64,000 nt of DNA from Apostichopus japonicus (taxonomy: Eukaryota > Echinodermata > Holothuroidea > Aspidochirotida > Stichopodidae). Shown one piece after another: positions 1 through 11,411 of the stretch (position 1 is the stretch's first letter; each line of letters starts with the position of its first letter). Below the pieces are notes generated by a model, which searched no databases, was not told the origin of the DNA, and was given only the letters and a program-made list of their open reading frames with translations. The DNA is taken from the NCBI RefSeq assembly GCF_037975245.1, contig NC_092577.1, forward strand, positions 13,133,513 to 13,197,512, in the 5' to 3' direction. The position numbers and the translations under genes were made by a program.

Positions 1-751
1 AATCTTCTTCCAAGTAATAACTTGATCGACGACGACGAAATTCTCGAAAAGCGTCGTCAAGTTTGTTGATGAAACTGTCCCGTCTTTCTAAAGTTTCAGA
101 AGTTGCAACATGAATAATATATTAATAACATTAATATATCATGGAAACGTTATGCCGACGTTATTATAACACCATATTTAACGTAATAAAAACATATTTT
201 AGAGGCTCTTTTAAAAATGTTATGATAACGTTTTGTGTCGGTACTCTGCTTCGTGTCTTCATTCACAATGTGGGGTTTATCTTCTGCCACGTGTAGACGC
301 CAGCCGGCATTGTCAAAATCATACGGGACTTCTGAAAAACTTTGTTTGTCTTCCAAGATAACCACATAGAGGTGTGCTTCTTCAAGATCGATACGTCTTG
401 AAAATTTCTCCTTTATAGGCTCATTCCCAACAAAACGATGACGTTAAATGACGCAATAGTCGCGTCCCAACTCGTCATCTACAAAAACGTGTTACGACTC
501 GCCTGCGCATTGCTAAAAATAAACAATGACAACGTCGACAATTGAAAAAAAAGTCACACCATTGGAGGCTCCAACAACAGACGAAGACTCCTGGAGCGAC
601 GCCGAGAAAAAAAAAATCCCCTGAAAGAAAAAATAAGGGAGGCTCCCGAAAACGGCCCTCGAAAACATGGAACCGCGGGTGCGCCTCCCGATCAACGGGA
701 TCCTGTGGCGCCCGGAGACGGGAGGATTGACCCTGCACGATATATACTACT
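1..751. mobile_element. Fold-back DNA transposon, copy 1 (left end outside window)
   Basis: The right terminus reads GCACGATATATACTACT and is followed by TTTGTA. The same terminus occurs inverted at both ends of two complete copies in this window (9040-9609 and 44574-45562), where exact 6-bp target duplications are visible. The GC-rich subterminal block at about 560-730, with repeated GGCTCCCGAAAA-type words, is shared with the other copies. The interior carries a small ORF on the minus strand that is homologous to the interior of copy 3. The left end lies before base 1, so length and target duplication cannot be checked. Long inverted termini plus 6-bp duplications resemble deletion derivatives of Polinton/Maverick elements, but that assignment is inference. 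Confidence 0.7.
150..365 (-). CDS. Small conserved ORF inside fold-back element
   Basis: A 71-codon reading frame containing EDKQSFSEV, then DNAGWRLHVAEDKPHIVN. The fold-back copy at 44574-45562 has a degraded relative on its plus strand starting near 44931 (DDKETFPEI, then LNNAGWRTYVAE and, after a shift, FVNQETNQ). Further homology continues downstream: at about 10-110 the minus strand reads FINKLDDAFREFRRRR, matched by FITKLDAF near 45081 in copy 3. The conserved protein is therefore longer than this ORF and is broken in both copies. I do not recognise the family. Its presence in two diverged copies suggests it was once a real element protein rather than a chance frame. Confidence 0.4.
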   Translation of the reverse strand: MVILEDKQSFSEVPYDFDNAGWRLHVAEDKPHIVNEDTKQSTDTKRYHNIFKRASKICFYYVKYGVIITSA

Positions 752-954
752 TTTGTATATTTCAAATTATCTGGCATAATTATAATATGTATTGGAGTTT
801 CATAGAGTGGTATATTAAAAAATGTCCTGCAAATTAAAAGTGTTTGGGAGTTTCATAGACTTTGGCCATTGCGCAGACTGAGATCGAGTGAGTGAAAATC
901 CAAACCAGAACGTGATGTTCCGTGTTTGTAAGCAAGATTACCGGTCAAACGGGG

Positions 955-1860
955 CATTACTCATCGCTTTCACTCTTTGCTGATGACATTCTATTATACC
1001 GTAGAATTGATAGTGATGCTGACCAGGCCCAGCTTCAATCTGATGTTGACCAAATCAGTGAATGGTGTACCATGAACATGATGTTCTCTCAATGCAACTA
1101 AGAGCAAGGTTATGCGTATTACCAGAAAAAAATATTATCAATCCTCGAGCTTATATGTGCTACATGATAGTCAATTACAGTCTGTTTCATGCTTTAAATA
1201 TTTAGGGCTGGTTATATCCTGTAATCTATCCTGGGACGAGTACATTACCTCAGTGTGTTTCGCGTTCACTCAAACTAATGGGATTCTTGCGCTCTATCTC
1301 TGCTGGCCTAGGCCCTAAGGCCAGGCTTAATTTTTATAAGTCTCTTATCCTTCCAATCATAGAGTAAGGTGTCCCAGCTTGGGGTCTCCAAAACAAGGGT
1401 CAGACGGATAGACTGGAAAGCATTCAGAGACATGCTACAAGTTTTATTTTGGGGGTTAGGCACCGCGACGTGTCCTATACCCAGAGGCTTACATGTTTAG
1501 ACTGGTATTCCATCTCTCATCGTGTCAACATTATTATTATTTCCTTTATTGTTAAATGCCTGTATCATAAATTTGATTGCGTGCAAGTTTCCTCTAATAT
1601 CATTGTCAATTCCAGATACACTGACTCACTTCTGTTTCAACATATTTTTGCTAGGACAGAACTTCTAACATCTCACCCTATTAATGTGTTTCCCAGACTT
1701 TGGTCTGGCCTGGAAGAGGAAATTAGAGACACATAATTGTGTGCTTGTTTGCAATCATTCTTGCATGCAATTAAAACCCACTACCTTGACCACTCTATCA
1801 CTGAGCAATAACCTTTTTTACATATTGTATACTGGATATTTGTATGTTTATATCTTTTGG
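955..1860 (+). mobile_element. Non-LTR retrotransposon fragment (CR1/Jockey-like RT C-terminal half)
   Basis: Starting near 965 one frame reads a reverse-transcriptase palm motif, FADDILLYRR (the Y/FxDD box). It is followed, across stops and frameshifts, by CFKYLGLVISCNLSW (1180-1245), a thumb-region signature of CR1/Jockey-type elements, then LNFYKSLILPIIE and LESIQRHATSFILGVRHRDV (1330-1470). A 3' region rich in hydrophobic and aromatic codons runs on to about 1740. Endonuclease and the N-terminal RT blocks are missing, so this is a 5'-truncated, decayed copy. No target duplication was found. Confidence 0.75.
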
Positions 1861-3402
1861 TATTTTTAATACTTTTTTATTCTATTCTTACTGTTTAAAT
1901 TTTTCCATTTGATTGAGCAATGCAGACCTTCGGGTTACGGGAAATTAGTTTCCTGTTGCTTGTCCTGATCCTCGTTCTGTTTGTACTAGTTTTTGTTGTT
2001 GTATATTTGATGTTATTGGATCAGACATGGGCGGCGATCATGGTGGGGGGACGGGGGACATGTCCCCCCCCCCCCCAATATTTTAGGTGGGGGATATATT
2101 ATCTAATATCCCCCCAATATTTGGTGGCATAGTATTTTTTTAGCATAGTTTTTGTATTTTTTTATACGGGTATTGTGGGGCGTTACGTAGAATTACCTAC
2201 AAAAGCAATGATCCACAGGAGATGCGATGAGGTCGAACATGATGTGTGACGGGTGACAATCTTGAAAAAAGGTTATGAATGAAAAAACTATTGGGAAAAA
2301 CTTGGTTCTCAGGCAAAAGTGTACATCTGGTTGGTCATTTTCAAGCCCGGGAAGTGCCATTTCCGGTGATCTGGGGGGCTATCAAAACCAGAAATGTTCT
2401 TGTACGCTCTGCGCCAACCAATGGTGGCGCTCCGCTTTGATAGTTATTCGCCTGCATCCAAGCAAATGCCCCCCCCCCCCAATATTCGAAACAAATCGCA
2501 GCCTCTGGGATCAGAAATATAATGAAATGAAATGACTCGAAACCATGTGCGTGCAAAATTGTCTTGCTCTCGCATTATAGTGAAAACTAGACTACACTTT
2601 AAAGATGTTTCACTGGACACATCGCAGTGAGGGACAGAGATATATTGATAAATGGTGCAACGTCTTGTGAGAGCGTAAATGATACATGAATATACATAGC
2701 CCATTGTTGCACAGTTATGAACGTAAAGGTTAAATTCATCTGCCCGCGCATGCGTCTGATGAATATTTATTTCGGCCAAAACATTAATTTAACATAGAAG
2801 GGACGCGATTACTAAAATCAACATGAGATTTATATTTAACTTTAATATAGGTCTACATATATATTTCGGAGAAGCGCCTGAAATCTGGTTTAAACCTTTC
2901 GTTTTTCATAGATGTATCGTTAATTATAGAACAATTTCATAATTAAAAACCATATGTAACGAAGAAAATAAGTAGGTAACATTTAACATTAGCATGTCCT
3001 CGTTGACATGGATATGTTGCACTTAACTGTCAATACTCTGAAAACAATAGTAACATGTTATTTTTCGATGTCAGCATACCAGAATTAGACCTACATACTG
3101 TTGAATGCACTAGTGAAATTAAATTTGCTCAGGTTACCATGAAAAATGAGCTTTAGTGTCTGTTTCCATTTTTATAACGTACAATTATTTTTTCATTATT
3201 GTTCATATCTTATTACTACGCAAGTTATGTTATGAAACTGCATCTACGATATAAACCCGTCCAGGCAATATGTTTATAACTAACATACACAACAGAGGGC
3301 GTTATTTTTCAAAAGCCTCGTTAGACAATTTCTAAAAAAAAAACGTTGTTCCGTTTGAGTGATATCCTATAGTTTGAAACTTATTTCTGGGGATTTCACT
3401 TT
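1861..3402. other. Non-coding stretch with poly-C dispersed repeats
   Basis: No gene is supported here. Two blocks of a dispersed repeat with long C runs followed by AATATT (about 2063-2115 and 2468-2490) are visible; the same word recurs at about 14295. The rest is AT-rich single-copy-looking sequence. Confidence 0.5.
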
Positions 3403-3407
3403 GTAAA

Positions 3408-4135
3408 ATGCCACTATATTTTGCACTCTCTCTGTATTTCTTTTTACATTTCCAAGTAAAAACTGTCGACCACATATTTCTTATCAAAGAAGAACATTCT
3501 GCCTACTTCCAGCTATTACACATGCATACATGGTTGTTTTGTAAGAGCTCCCTCTATTTACGAGTAACATACTGGATATAGACACACAGTAGGAAAGTAT
3601 TGCCACTATAGTTTGCATTCTTTTTGTTTTACTTTTACTTTTTCAAAGGAAACTTCGACCACATCTTTCTTATCAAAGAAGAATATTCTGCATACTTCCA
3701 GCTATTACACATGCATTCATGGTTGCTTTGTAAGAGCTCCCTCTATTTACGAGTAACGTACTGGATACAGACACACAATAGGAAATTATTGCCACTATAT
3801 AATTTGCATTCTTACTGTTTCCTTTTACTTTTTCAAAGGAAACTTCGACCACAGCTTTCTTATCAAAGAAGAATATTCTGCCTACTTCCAGCTATACACA
3901 TACATTCATAGTTGCTTTGTAAGAGCGCCCTCTATTTACGAGTAACATACTATATACAGACACACAATAGGAAATTATTTCCACTATATTTTGCATTCTT
4001 TCTGTTTTTCTTTTTACATTTCCAAGAGAAACTGTCGACCACATCTTTCTTATCAAAGAAGAATATTCTGCCTACTTCCAGCTATTACACATGCATTCAT
4101 GGTTGCTTTGTAAGAGCTCCCTCTATTTACGAACA
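3408..4135 (+). repeat. Tandem repeat, ~190-bp unit, about 4 copies
   Basis: The word GCCACTATA...TTGCATTC begins units near 3409, 3600, 3790 and 3979, giving periods of about 189-191 bp. Each unit contains TTTCTTATCAAAGAAGAA (a short hairpin), CTGCCTACTTCCAGCTATTACA and GAGCTCCCTCTATTTACGAGT-like words with a few substitutions. Open frames run through the units because the repeat is stop-poor in one phase; I do not regard them as genes. Confidence 0.85.
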
Positions 4136-4310
4136 TACATAACATACATATATACGGATACAAACACACACACACAATGTGGTTTAGATGGTTACATTGA
4201 TGTCACAAAATACGTTTTACGAATGAAAAGGGGAAAATATTCCTAATGATATCCAAGCTCCAAGTTTTCTTGAAAATATAACTTTTTTTCTTCTTCTTAT
4301 TCTTCTTCAG

Positions 4311-4454
4311 CTGGAGTTGCTGGGTCTATTTTTAAAGGAGCCAGCAATCGTGTTCTTGGTGTGACTGGGGGCTTTCTATTTGGTCTCGGTTTTATTTGTG
4401 AAGGATTAATAGGGGAAAGTCTCTGGCAGCTTTCTGTATTTATGGGAATTACCG
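4311..4454 (+). CDS. SLC16-like (monocarboxylate transporter family) exon, N-terminal part
   Basis: A pyrimidine-rich tract ending TTCTTCTTCAG precedes the exon, and GTAAGAGG follows it. Translated in phase with the next exon it gives a glycine-rich membrane segment, GVAGSIFKGASNRVLGVTGG, then FLFGLGFICEGL and LWQLSVFMGITG. This is the pattern of TM2-TM4 in SLC16 transporters (a loop entering a GG-containing helix, then a helix ending in G-I/V-T-G). The exon starts with two bases of a split codon and ends with one (phase 1), which joins exactly to the exon at 5908. The upstream exon(s) for the start codon and first helix were not found in 1-4310; they may lie before the window or be too short to recognise. 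Confidence 0.75.
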
Positions 4455-5907
4455 GTAAGAGGTGGGATTCAATTATATGGAGGGATGGATATTATTTCTT
4501 CGTGAGTTATTAAAACCGGGCACACCGATAGTTAAAGAAATGGGTAGGGGAGGGAAAGTAGAGAGGGATACAGAGAAGAGAAGAAGAGAAGAGAAGAGAA
4601 GGTTTACTTTTCTTGAATTAGAGATACAAAATTTGTCTGTGATATAAAATACGTACTGATCAAAAGTTTGTGTTCAGCAGATCAACACTTTAAAGTTTGA
4701 TTTTATCTGTGTGATATATGACATAGCTGACAGTGGAGGTCAAAGTTCCATTTTGTGCAAAAAAAGTTTGTCGCAAAACTCCTCCCGAGCTAGTTGGGTA
4801 TTCGCGTAGGCATGGGATGAAGTGCCTCCGAGTCTTTGACATCATCGGTTCACAGGCAGGAAGAGGTCAAAGGTCAACTAACCGAAAACATCATTTTGGT
4901 CATTAGACCATATACTAAAAAAATGAGCCAAAATGTGCCACAATATTCCAAAATGAGCGAAAATGTGTGTTACCTATACTTGCAAGTTAAATTAATAGGC
5001 AAATTCTGGTGACTGAACAAAATAGCTGGAAGTTTGTATTTAACGAAAGAACAGCTGTTTCATTGCTTGTTTTGCGCATGCCAAACGACAAACTAGCTGA
5101 AAGTGTGATGCCCTATAGAGTGTAATGAAATGTTTGAATGAATAGTTTGGATGAATGCTTAGAAACATTAACATAAATGGTCAAAGGTCATGGATTCAGC
5201 ACACAAAAAACGGCCATGTACTTCAAAGTTGTTATCGTAAGTCCGGAATAATGACATGATACAGGTCATATGTACCCAACTTTTGTATTGAGATCCGCAA
5301 ATCCATGAAATAGCTACTTGTTAGTTTTTTAACTGTTTCCAGTACCAACACACATGTGACTCGGTCATTACTGGTCTGGCTCACATCTATCACGTGATCA
5401 AAGTCTTTATAACCCTCCACGACCTTCTGCTTGTTAGCTGAGAGCTTCACCATCTTTTTCTCCTCCTTGGCACCCCTCCCCATCTCCTCGCTTTCCTTTG
5501 TCCTTTCCTCCCTCATTTTCTATTAATTAAAAGGTTTCAATATTTTCTAAGAATATCGCAAAGTATAGCGACAACTCAACAAACACCATCTTAGGCTACC
5601 GTTCTTCCCTCCCAATGAAAACAATTATTATACTATCCCAAAATATCAACCGTTGTATCCACGATTCCTTGTTGACCCTGAAGGAGTCCCTCCTATATTG
5701 GGGTCGAACAGGGCCTAACCTACATCGGATCGTACACTATTGACTCTGTTAATAGACTTACCATACAAGTATTTGCATCTTCGGGTGACATCGAGACGTA
5801 AAAAGAACTATTGTCAATTACCGTTATTAGTTGAATTTGGTAACAAGTTTCACTTATTTGAATGATTTACTTAATATTTTCTCCTTTCTTCATCTTCTTG
5901 TTTTCAG
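4455..5907 (+). other. Intron of the SLC16-like gene
   Basis: The intron lies between two phase-matched exons. It contains a purine-rich run (about 4540-4605) and AGGTCAAAGGTCA-type words near 4864 and 5177. A minus-strand open frame of 94 codons (5232-5516) has no recognisable domain and is probably chance. Confidence 0.6.
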
Positions 5908-6741
5908 CTATTGGGGGCGGTCTTCTACATTTCGCGATGTTCATGGCGTATCTGGAACACTTCCAAGATAAGTTTTCGGTGGCTTTTTCCGCCAGGGAGT
6001 TGAATACTTACATTGGAGTATCCGCTATGCCACCGTTAATGGATTATTGTCGTTCATACTACGGCACACATAGTTCGTATTTACTTCTAGGAGCCATATC
6101 CTGGAACTGTATTGTCTGTGGAGTGCTGTTGAAACCTGTGATAGGTTTTGATGAACGCGGAGGTACTTTTCGAGACAAACCTTTATCCTTTATGATGAGA
6201 TTGCGCGAATCCGTTGGCTGTATGCAAACGGATACAAGTGTCAACAACATGGGTTACAAACTCTTAGCAATATTTAGCCACTCCCCGGTGATGAATCATC
6301 CGAATTTTGCTATTTTCCTAGTTATCCATTCGATTTTTTATTATACTTTTACAGCTTGGGCATTGTATTTAGTCCCGTTTGGAACGTCTCTCGGTTATCC
6401 GTCCCATCAGGCAGTTTATCTTTCGACCGCTGGTGGCATCGGTGGGTTTTGTGGTAAATTACTCGCAATCATGATATTTCATGTGAACAAAATGACAATC
6501 ATTTCAGGAGCACTTTTGCCTTCGTGCACAGTGTGCACTGGTTTAATCGTGTACATTGTAACTAGTAATTATAGCTTTCTGATCTTTGCATCCTTTATCT
6601 GTGGTTTTGGAATTGCCTACGCAGATTCGGCATTGAATGGAATGATACCGTCATACCTTTGTAATAATCATCTTCGACAAGGGTCGGCCATTAGTTATCT
6701 TTACGCTGGAATATTGATGCAATGCGGAGGATCATTGTCTG
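5908..6741 (+). CDS. SLC16-like (monocarboxylate transporter family) large internal exon
   Basis: The acceptor is TTCTTGTTTTCAG at 5895-5907 and the donor is GTAAGT at 6742. The 834-nt exon encodes most of a 12-helix MFS protein: a helix with AIGGGLLHFAMFMAYLEHF, then GVSAMPPLMDYC and LLLGAISWNCIVCGVLLKPV (TM5-6). A hydrophilic central loop (about 50 residues) follows, then LVIHSIFYYTFTAWALYLVP (TM7) and STAGGIGGFCGKLLAIMI (TM8) with further helices to CGFGIAYADSALNGMIPSYL. Helix order and the GAI-N-C-V-C-G-L-L-P segment match SLC16 family carriers, which move monocarboxylates or related solutes across the plasma membrane, often with protons. The substrate cannot be assigned from sequence. 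The segment between TM4 and TM5 is shorter than I expect for the family. Confidence 0.85.
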
Positions 6742-7069
6742 GTAAGTATATGAAGTATAGGAAGTGATAGAAGTCAGTACAAAACAGCGTCATTGAGAAA
6801 TTCTAACTTCAGGACCATAGGTATCGACTAAAGCATAATCTGTTATTGAATAAAGTACGTTGTTACATAAATGTTTGTAAATATTTCTGGAAATAAAAGT
6901 GTTTCCCTTTATTTTATTTTTTCTTAATGTAATGCACCTTACTTGTTTATCAAGAACATGTTTGTTTGTTTAACGTTAAACCAGACTTACATAAACTATA
7001 ACGCCCTTTCCCCCTCTAAACCCAAAAGACATGGATTCAGCGATTCCGGCCTTCATCAATGGTCTATAT

Positions 7070-7451
7070 CAGGGGTGGGCAACCTACGGCGGCCCGCCAC
7101 ATGCGGCCCGCCAGTTATTATTTTTTTTTTTGCGGCCCGTGAGATGTCTCAAGGAAATGAAAAAAAAATCAATCTATTTGACATCATCACAAAGAAACGA
7201 GCTAGCTGCTTAGAATTTATCGACACTAATGATGCTGTCAGGTAGGCCTATTATCCCCATTAATTACCAACTGTACTGTATTGACAATATGCTTTTGTGA
7301 ATACAGATTAAGTACACACACACCAATTGCTTGAAAGTCCTCGGAATCAAAGGTTTGAAATCAACAGCAGGTCGTTGGTTAGGTGCGGCCTAGTCAATTT
7401 GTTCACTCCTTATATCTGGCCCATTCATTCAAAAAGGTTGCCCACCCCTGG
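7070..7451. mobile_element. hAT-superfamily MITE (SPIN/Charlie-like termini)
   Basis: The 382-bp element begins CAGGGGTGGGCAACC and ends GGTTGCCCACCCCTG, a perfect 15-bp terminal inverted repeat. It is flanked by an exact 8-bp target duplication, GTCTATAT (7062-7069 and 7452-7459). Subterminal GCGGCCCGC words are typical of hAT elements of the SPIN/Charlie type. There is no transposase ORF, so it is non-autonomous. It lies in the last intron of the SLC16-like gene. Confidence 0.93.
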
Positions 7452-7694
7452 TCTATATGATAGAGATAACCGTTACGATTAACTTTCCAATAACTCACGA
7501 CGCTCTCTTTTCACGATCGAGCTTTAATAAGACGGTTCTAAACGATGAAAATTCACTCTTATGAGAGTGTCCAGGAAGATCACCTTTCTTGATCCTAAGA
7601 ATTCTACCAATTCCAATGAGTCAAATTATCCCACAAATTTAACTTCTAATAGATCGAAAACCACTGAGTTTCTATCTAAATGGAAACTCGTTGG

Positions 7695-8459
7695 CAAGGG
7701 CGGCGGAAGCACTTTTAATCTGGGGGGGGGGGGCACCAACGTCGAAGGGCACTTTGCAGAAATTCGATTGGACTGATGCAGCCTGATATGTAGTACCCTT
7801 TATAACTCTTATTGTATTATCTTATTTGCGTATACACATCACTCCATCAACTCCCCCCTCCCCCCCAAGTAAATAATGCATACTAGCACTGCAATATCTA
7901 ATGTGCAAATTGGGAAATTGGAAAATCATTATAAAGTCCAAGTCCCTGCACACGCGATCGATACATGCATGAAAGCAAATGAAATATGTCAAAATACTGA
8001 AAGTAAAATAATTTTCTATGTGTTTTTCAATGGTTAAACTGATATTATTATGATCATTATTATTGTAAAGACTTTGCCAATAATTATAACCAATTTGGAA
8101 GGGTTATAACACGGCAAATGATTGTATGTTATTGGCATGCGATGTAATAACCAACGCATGCCTATATGATATGCACATTAACATGTTGAACGCGCGCGCA
8201 GCGCGAAAAATTTTGGTAATGTTTTTCGGGCAAGTCGTTACAGCACCCCCCCCCCCCCCCCCCCTCAAATCAAATTGGGCTCCTACGCCTGTGTATAGTA
8301 AACATTTAAAACTTCCCGAAATATTTCATTCGACGTGGGTTTCGCTTTGTAAACTCTTTATTTATTTAGAAATTTTTATGTAGAAAAAGGGCACATTTTT
8401 AACCTGAAGAAAAGTGGGGGGGCACGTGCCCCCTGTGCCCCCCGGTTCCGCCGCCCTTG
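7695..8459. mobile_element. hAT-like non-autonomous transposon with G/C homopolymer runs
   Basis: Termini are CAAGGGCGGCGGAA (left) and TTCCGCCGCCCTTG (right), perfect 14-bp inverted repeats. The target duplication CTCGTTGG is exact (687-694 of the 7-kb block and 8460-8467). Subterminal poly-G (7723-7732) and poly-C (8247-8264) runs are internal to the element. No transposase ORF. The 8-bp duplication and C-A...T-G ends point to hAT. Confidence 0.9.
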
Positions 8460-9039
8460 CTCGTTGGTTATATAGGTAAACTTTTGCGTGAAACCTCTCT
8501 TTGATAAGATTGAAAACTACTCAGTCCTGAAAAATGGTGATCATCCCGGGCGATCTCATGTATTGCATTCTTACTCTTTGAAATGCAAAATATATCGTTG
8601 CAATACGAACACGGACTGCATATTTGATTGAATAGCTATAAGTTAACGATGTGAAAGGTATTGAAATAAACATCGAGGTTTATATACCATAACGTTAGAC
8701 TAATATACCGATATACATAAAGGGGGGGGGGGCGGAAGGTTCAACCATTTTTTATTCATTTTATGTGTTAACCTTTTATGAATCAATCTTATAACTATTC
8801 ATACATCTATAGCTGAATTGTTTTATCACATTCTATTTTCTGTTTGATATTTGATAGATCTCTAAACTACTTTTATTTTTAAATATTTGCTATTTAAAAT
8901 GTTTGTTATTAAATGAATGAGGAAACAAGTGAAAATATGGAAAGGAACACACATTTTGAAGGGCGGTAGGACTAGTGTCTTTGATGTGCATGGTTTCAGG
9001 GGAAGGAGGAGCCCGAGGGGATCAAAACAAAACGTTGTA
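8460..9039. other. Intron sequence without recognisable features
   Basis: AT-rich single-copy-looking intron DNA with one G run at 8723-8732. Nothing else is supported. Confidence 0.5.
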
Positions 9040-9609
9040 AGTAGTATATGTAGTGCTAATTCACCCCCCCCATCCCCTCGGGTGTCCACTCGGGGATACT
9101 TTTCGGGAGTCGTTTCGGGAGCCCTCGTTTGTTTAGTTTTGTTTTTGTTTTGTGGTTTAATTTTTAATTCTTCTTTCAATTTGTTTTTTAAAGCATGCTC
9201 CCGTTTTCATATGAGGTCGTCATCGACGTTGTTATCGTTGTGTACCATGTATTATGCATAACTAATATACTGTCTTGGAGATATCCAACAAAGGTTGTGG
9301 GATTCGATAAGACTCTTAAACAGATCAAAAGCACAATTCCGAAACGGCCCCCAAATAACAGACAACATGTAAATGTGTAGTTAATTAGTTAATTAAATCC
9401 ATTGCTATCAAAGACAACAACGTCAATGACGACCTCGTGTGAAAATGGGTGCCCGCTTTAATAAAACTAATTAAAAACATAATTAAAAACAAATTAAAAA
9501 CAAAACCGAGGCTCCCGAAAAGAGCCCCGCGTAATGACTCCCGAGTTCGCCCCGTTTGGACACCCGGAGGGTATGGGGGTGGGGGTAGAGTAGCACGATA
9601 TATACTACT
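9040..9609. mobile_element. Fold-back DNA transposon, copy 2 (complete, 570 bp)
   Basis: It starts AGTAGTATATG and ends ATATACTACT. An exact 6-bp target duplication GTTGTA flanks it (9034-9039 and 9610-9615). Inverted subterminal blocks with CGGGAGTCGTTTCGGGAGCC (left) and GGCTCCCGAAAAGAGCCC (right) match those of copies 1 and 3. The interior is short and has lost the conserved ORF, so this is a deletion derivative. Confidence 0.85.
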
Positions 9610-10024
9610 GTTGTATCTCAACACGGTCCCGTAAAAATTTCCCCTGTGTATGCCATGTGAATGTTTGCAGTATTTGGATGTTTTTCAACCAAAACGCACT
9701 TAACGTTATACTTCCAATTATTTGTTTATGAAGGGAAGGAGATAAAAAAATAAATAAAAATTGAGTAGCTTGTTTTTACCAAAATGAAAAACAAACAAAA
9801 AACAGAAGATACTGTTTAACGAAGGGTTTCTTAAATTTATATAAAGGTGCACTAATAAGGTGTGCAAAAACTGATAAGGTTGGGGTGGGTTGGGGTGGAA
9901 GCTCAAGGACTTGTCTCGTGTGCCTATATAGCTACGCCGCTCTGTCTATAAGCGTTAATTTGAAATCAGCGACTAACGTGTCTTTTAAAATCCATTCGTA
10001 AGAACTCTATGGTACTGCCCATGA

Positions 10025-10401
10025 CAGTGGCGTAGGAAGGTACTTTTGAGTGGGGGGGGGGCTGAAGATCGATGGCCGGCCTGGGGGAGGGGTCTAAGGG
10101 GAGGGGGACAACCCCTCCCCTTTGGAATTTTTTGCATTTCCAGGTGGCCTCAGATGCAATTTGGTGCAATATAGCACACTTCAACACCCACTCCGTTTTG
10201 TAAACTTAATTTTGTATTTTCACCTGGCCTTAGATGCAATTTGGTGCTCCAAATGAGATTTTTTTCTCATTTGGAAATGAAAAAGGGGTTTTCTGACTTG
10301 CGAAGCGGGGGGGCGGAATGATACTTCCGCCCCTCCACATTTTTCACTGGGGGGCTGGCGCCCCCCCCCCCCCCAGCCCCCCCCCCGGTTCCTACGCCTT
10401 G
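10025..10401. mobile_element. hAT-like MITE with C-run interior
   Basis: The left end is CAGTGGCGTAGGAA and the right end is TTCCTACGCCTTG, an imperfect inverted repeat. The 8-bp target duplication GCCCATGA is exact (10017-10024 and 10402-10409). The interior has G and C runs like the element at 7695-8459, but the termini differ, so it is a separate family of the same general type. Confidence 0.88.
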
Positions 10402-10554
10402 GCCCATGATATATTGTAAGTATATTTAAGTATATTTCTAGCTAGACTGCTAAGACAGTCGGAAGCAGTCCACTCAGCTGTTGCGGGCATCTGTTTAATA
10501 AGGTTTTAAAAGGTTATTCTGATTAATAGACGTTTTGCTCGTTTGTTCTTTCAG

Positions 10555-10730
10555 GAGCCATTTTGGACTTTACGTCATCGTTCACCTGGCTGTTTTCTGC
10601 CATGATTGTTTCACATCTGTGCATAGGAGTATTGTCTGTGGTACTACAACTACGGCAGCCAGAGGGTTTCAACTGTAAAGACACTTCTACAGAGGAAATA
10701 GCATTGGAAGAGGGAAAGTTACCCTCATGA
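10555..10730 (+). CDS. SLC16-like transporter, last exon
   Basis: The acceptor is TTTGTTCTTTCAG (ending 10554). The first two bases complete the glycine codon opened at 6741, giving SLSG-AILDFTSSFTWLFSAMIVS. This provides the final helix (SAMIVSHLCIGVLSVVLQL) and a short cytoplasmic tail, TEEIALEEGKLPS, before TGA at 10728. A conserved G-A-I/L-x-D motif at the start of the penultimate helix region is typical of SLC16 members, where it reads G-P-P-I-A-G-x-L-x-D. The 3.8-kb intron between this exon and 6741 holds four DNA transposon insertions. Confidence 0.8.
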
Positions 10731-11327
10731 CTCTTAAATAGGTTAAATGAAATATATATTTGCAAATAGTGTATATAGCACGCATAGGCCTATAAAATTG
10801 AACATGGCAGAAGTTATACAGCAAGCGCGCGCTGTATCTGCACTACCGCGCTAACACGATATATAGTGTGCGCAATATATTTATTTCGCCTCATTAGTTA
10901 TAATGAAAGCGACCTTGCAGTGACGGTCCTCACAATATGGAGTGTCACCTAATGGAGTTTTCTAAAGCTGTCCGGTGGGTCGCCGGATTTTGCCACCGGA
11001 TGTCGAAAATAGACAGTTTTAGTTGAAATCTTCCGAAGAAGACAGGTATTGTTTTTTCTTTATAAATCAATTCCATATAGTCCTAGCTAGTTTCATGCTT
11101 GCTGCGCATTGCTTTCTTGGGGAGGGAATGGGAGGTGGGGTCTGTAGATCCCGACTCAGTCCTTGTGGGATGTTCTGGCCAGTAGACCTAAAACTATGCG
11201 GGCACCACACCGTACAGCATGACAACATATTTGATCAGTTTGCTAAATATTAAATAACAAACGGTGACGGCCAAGTATTTAAACGGAGGAGAAGAGTGGC
11301 GGGGAACAAACTTCAAATATATATATA

Positions 11328-11411
<84 letters not shown>

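Noticed and set aside
5232-5516. 94-codon minus-strand frame in an SLC16-like intron
   Set aside because: No domain or homology recognised; charged low-complexity start.
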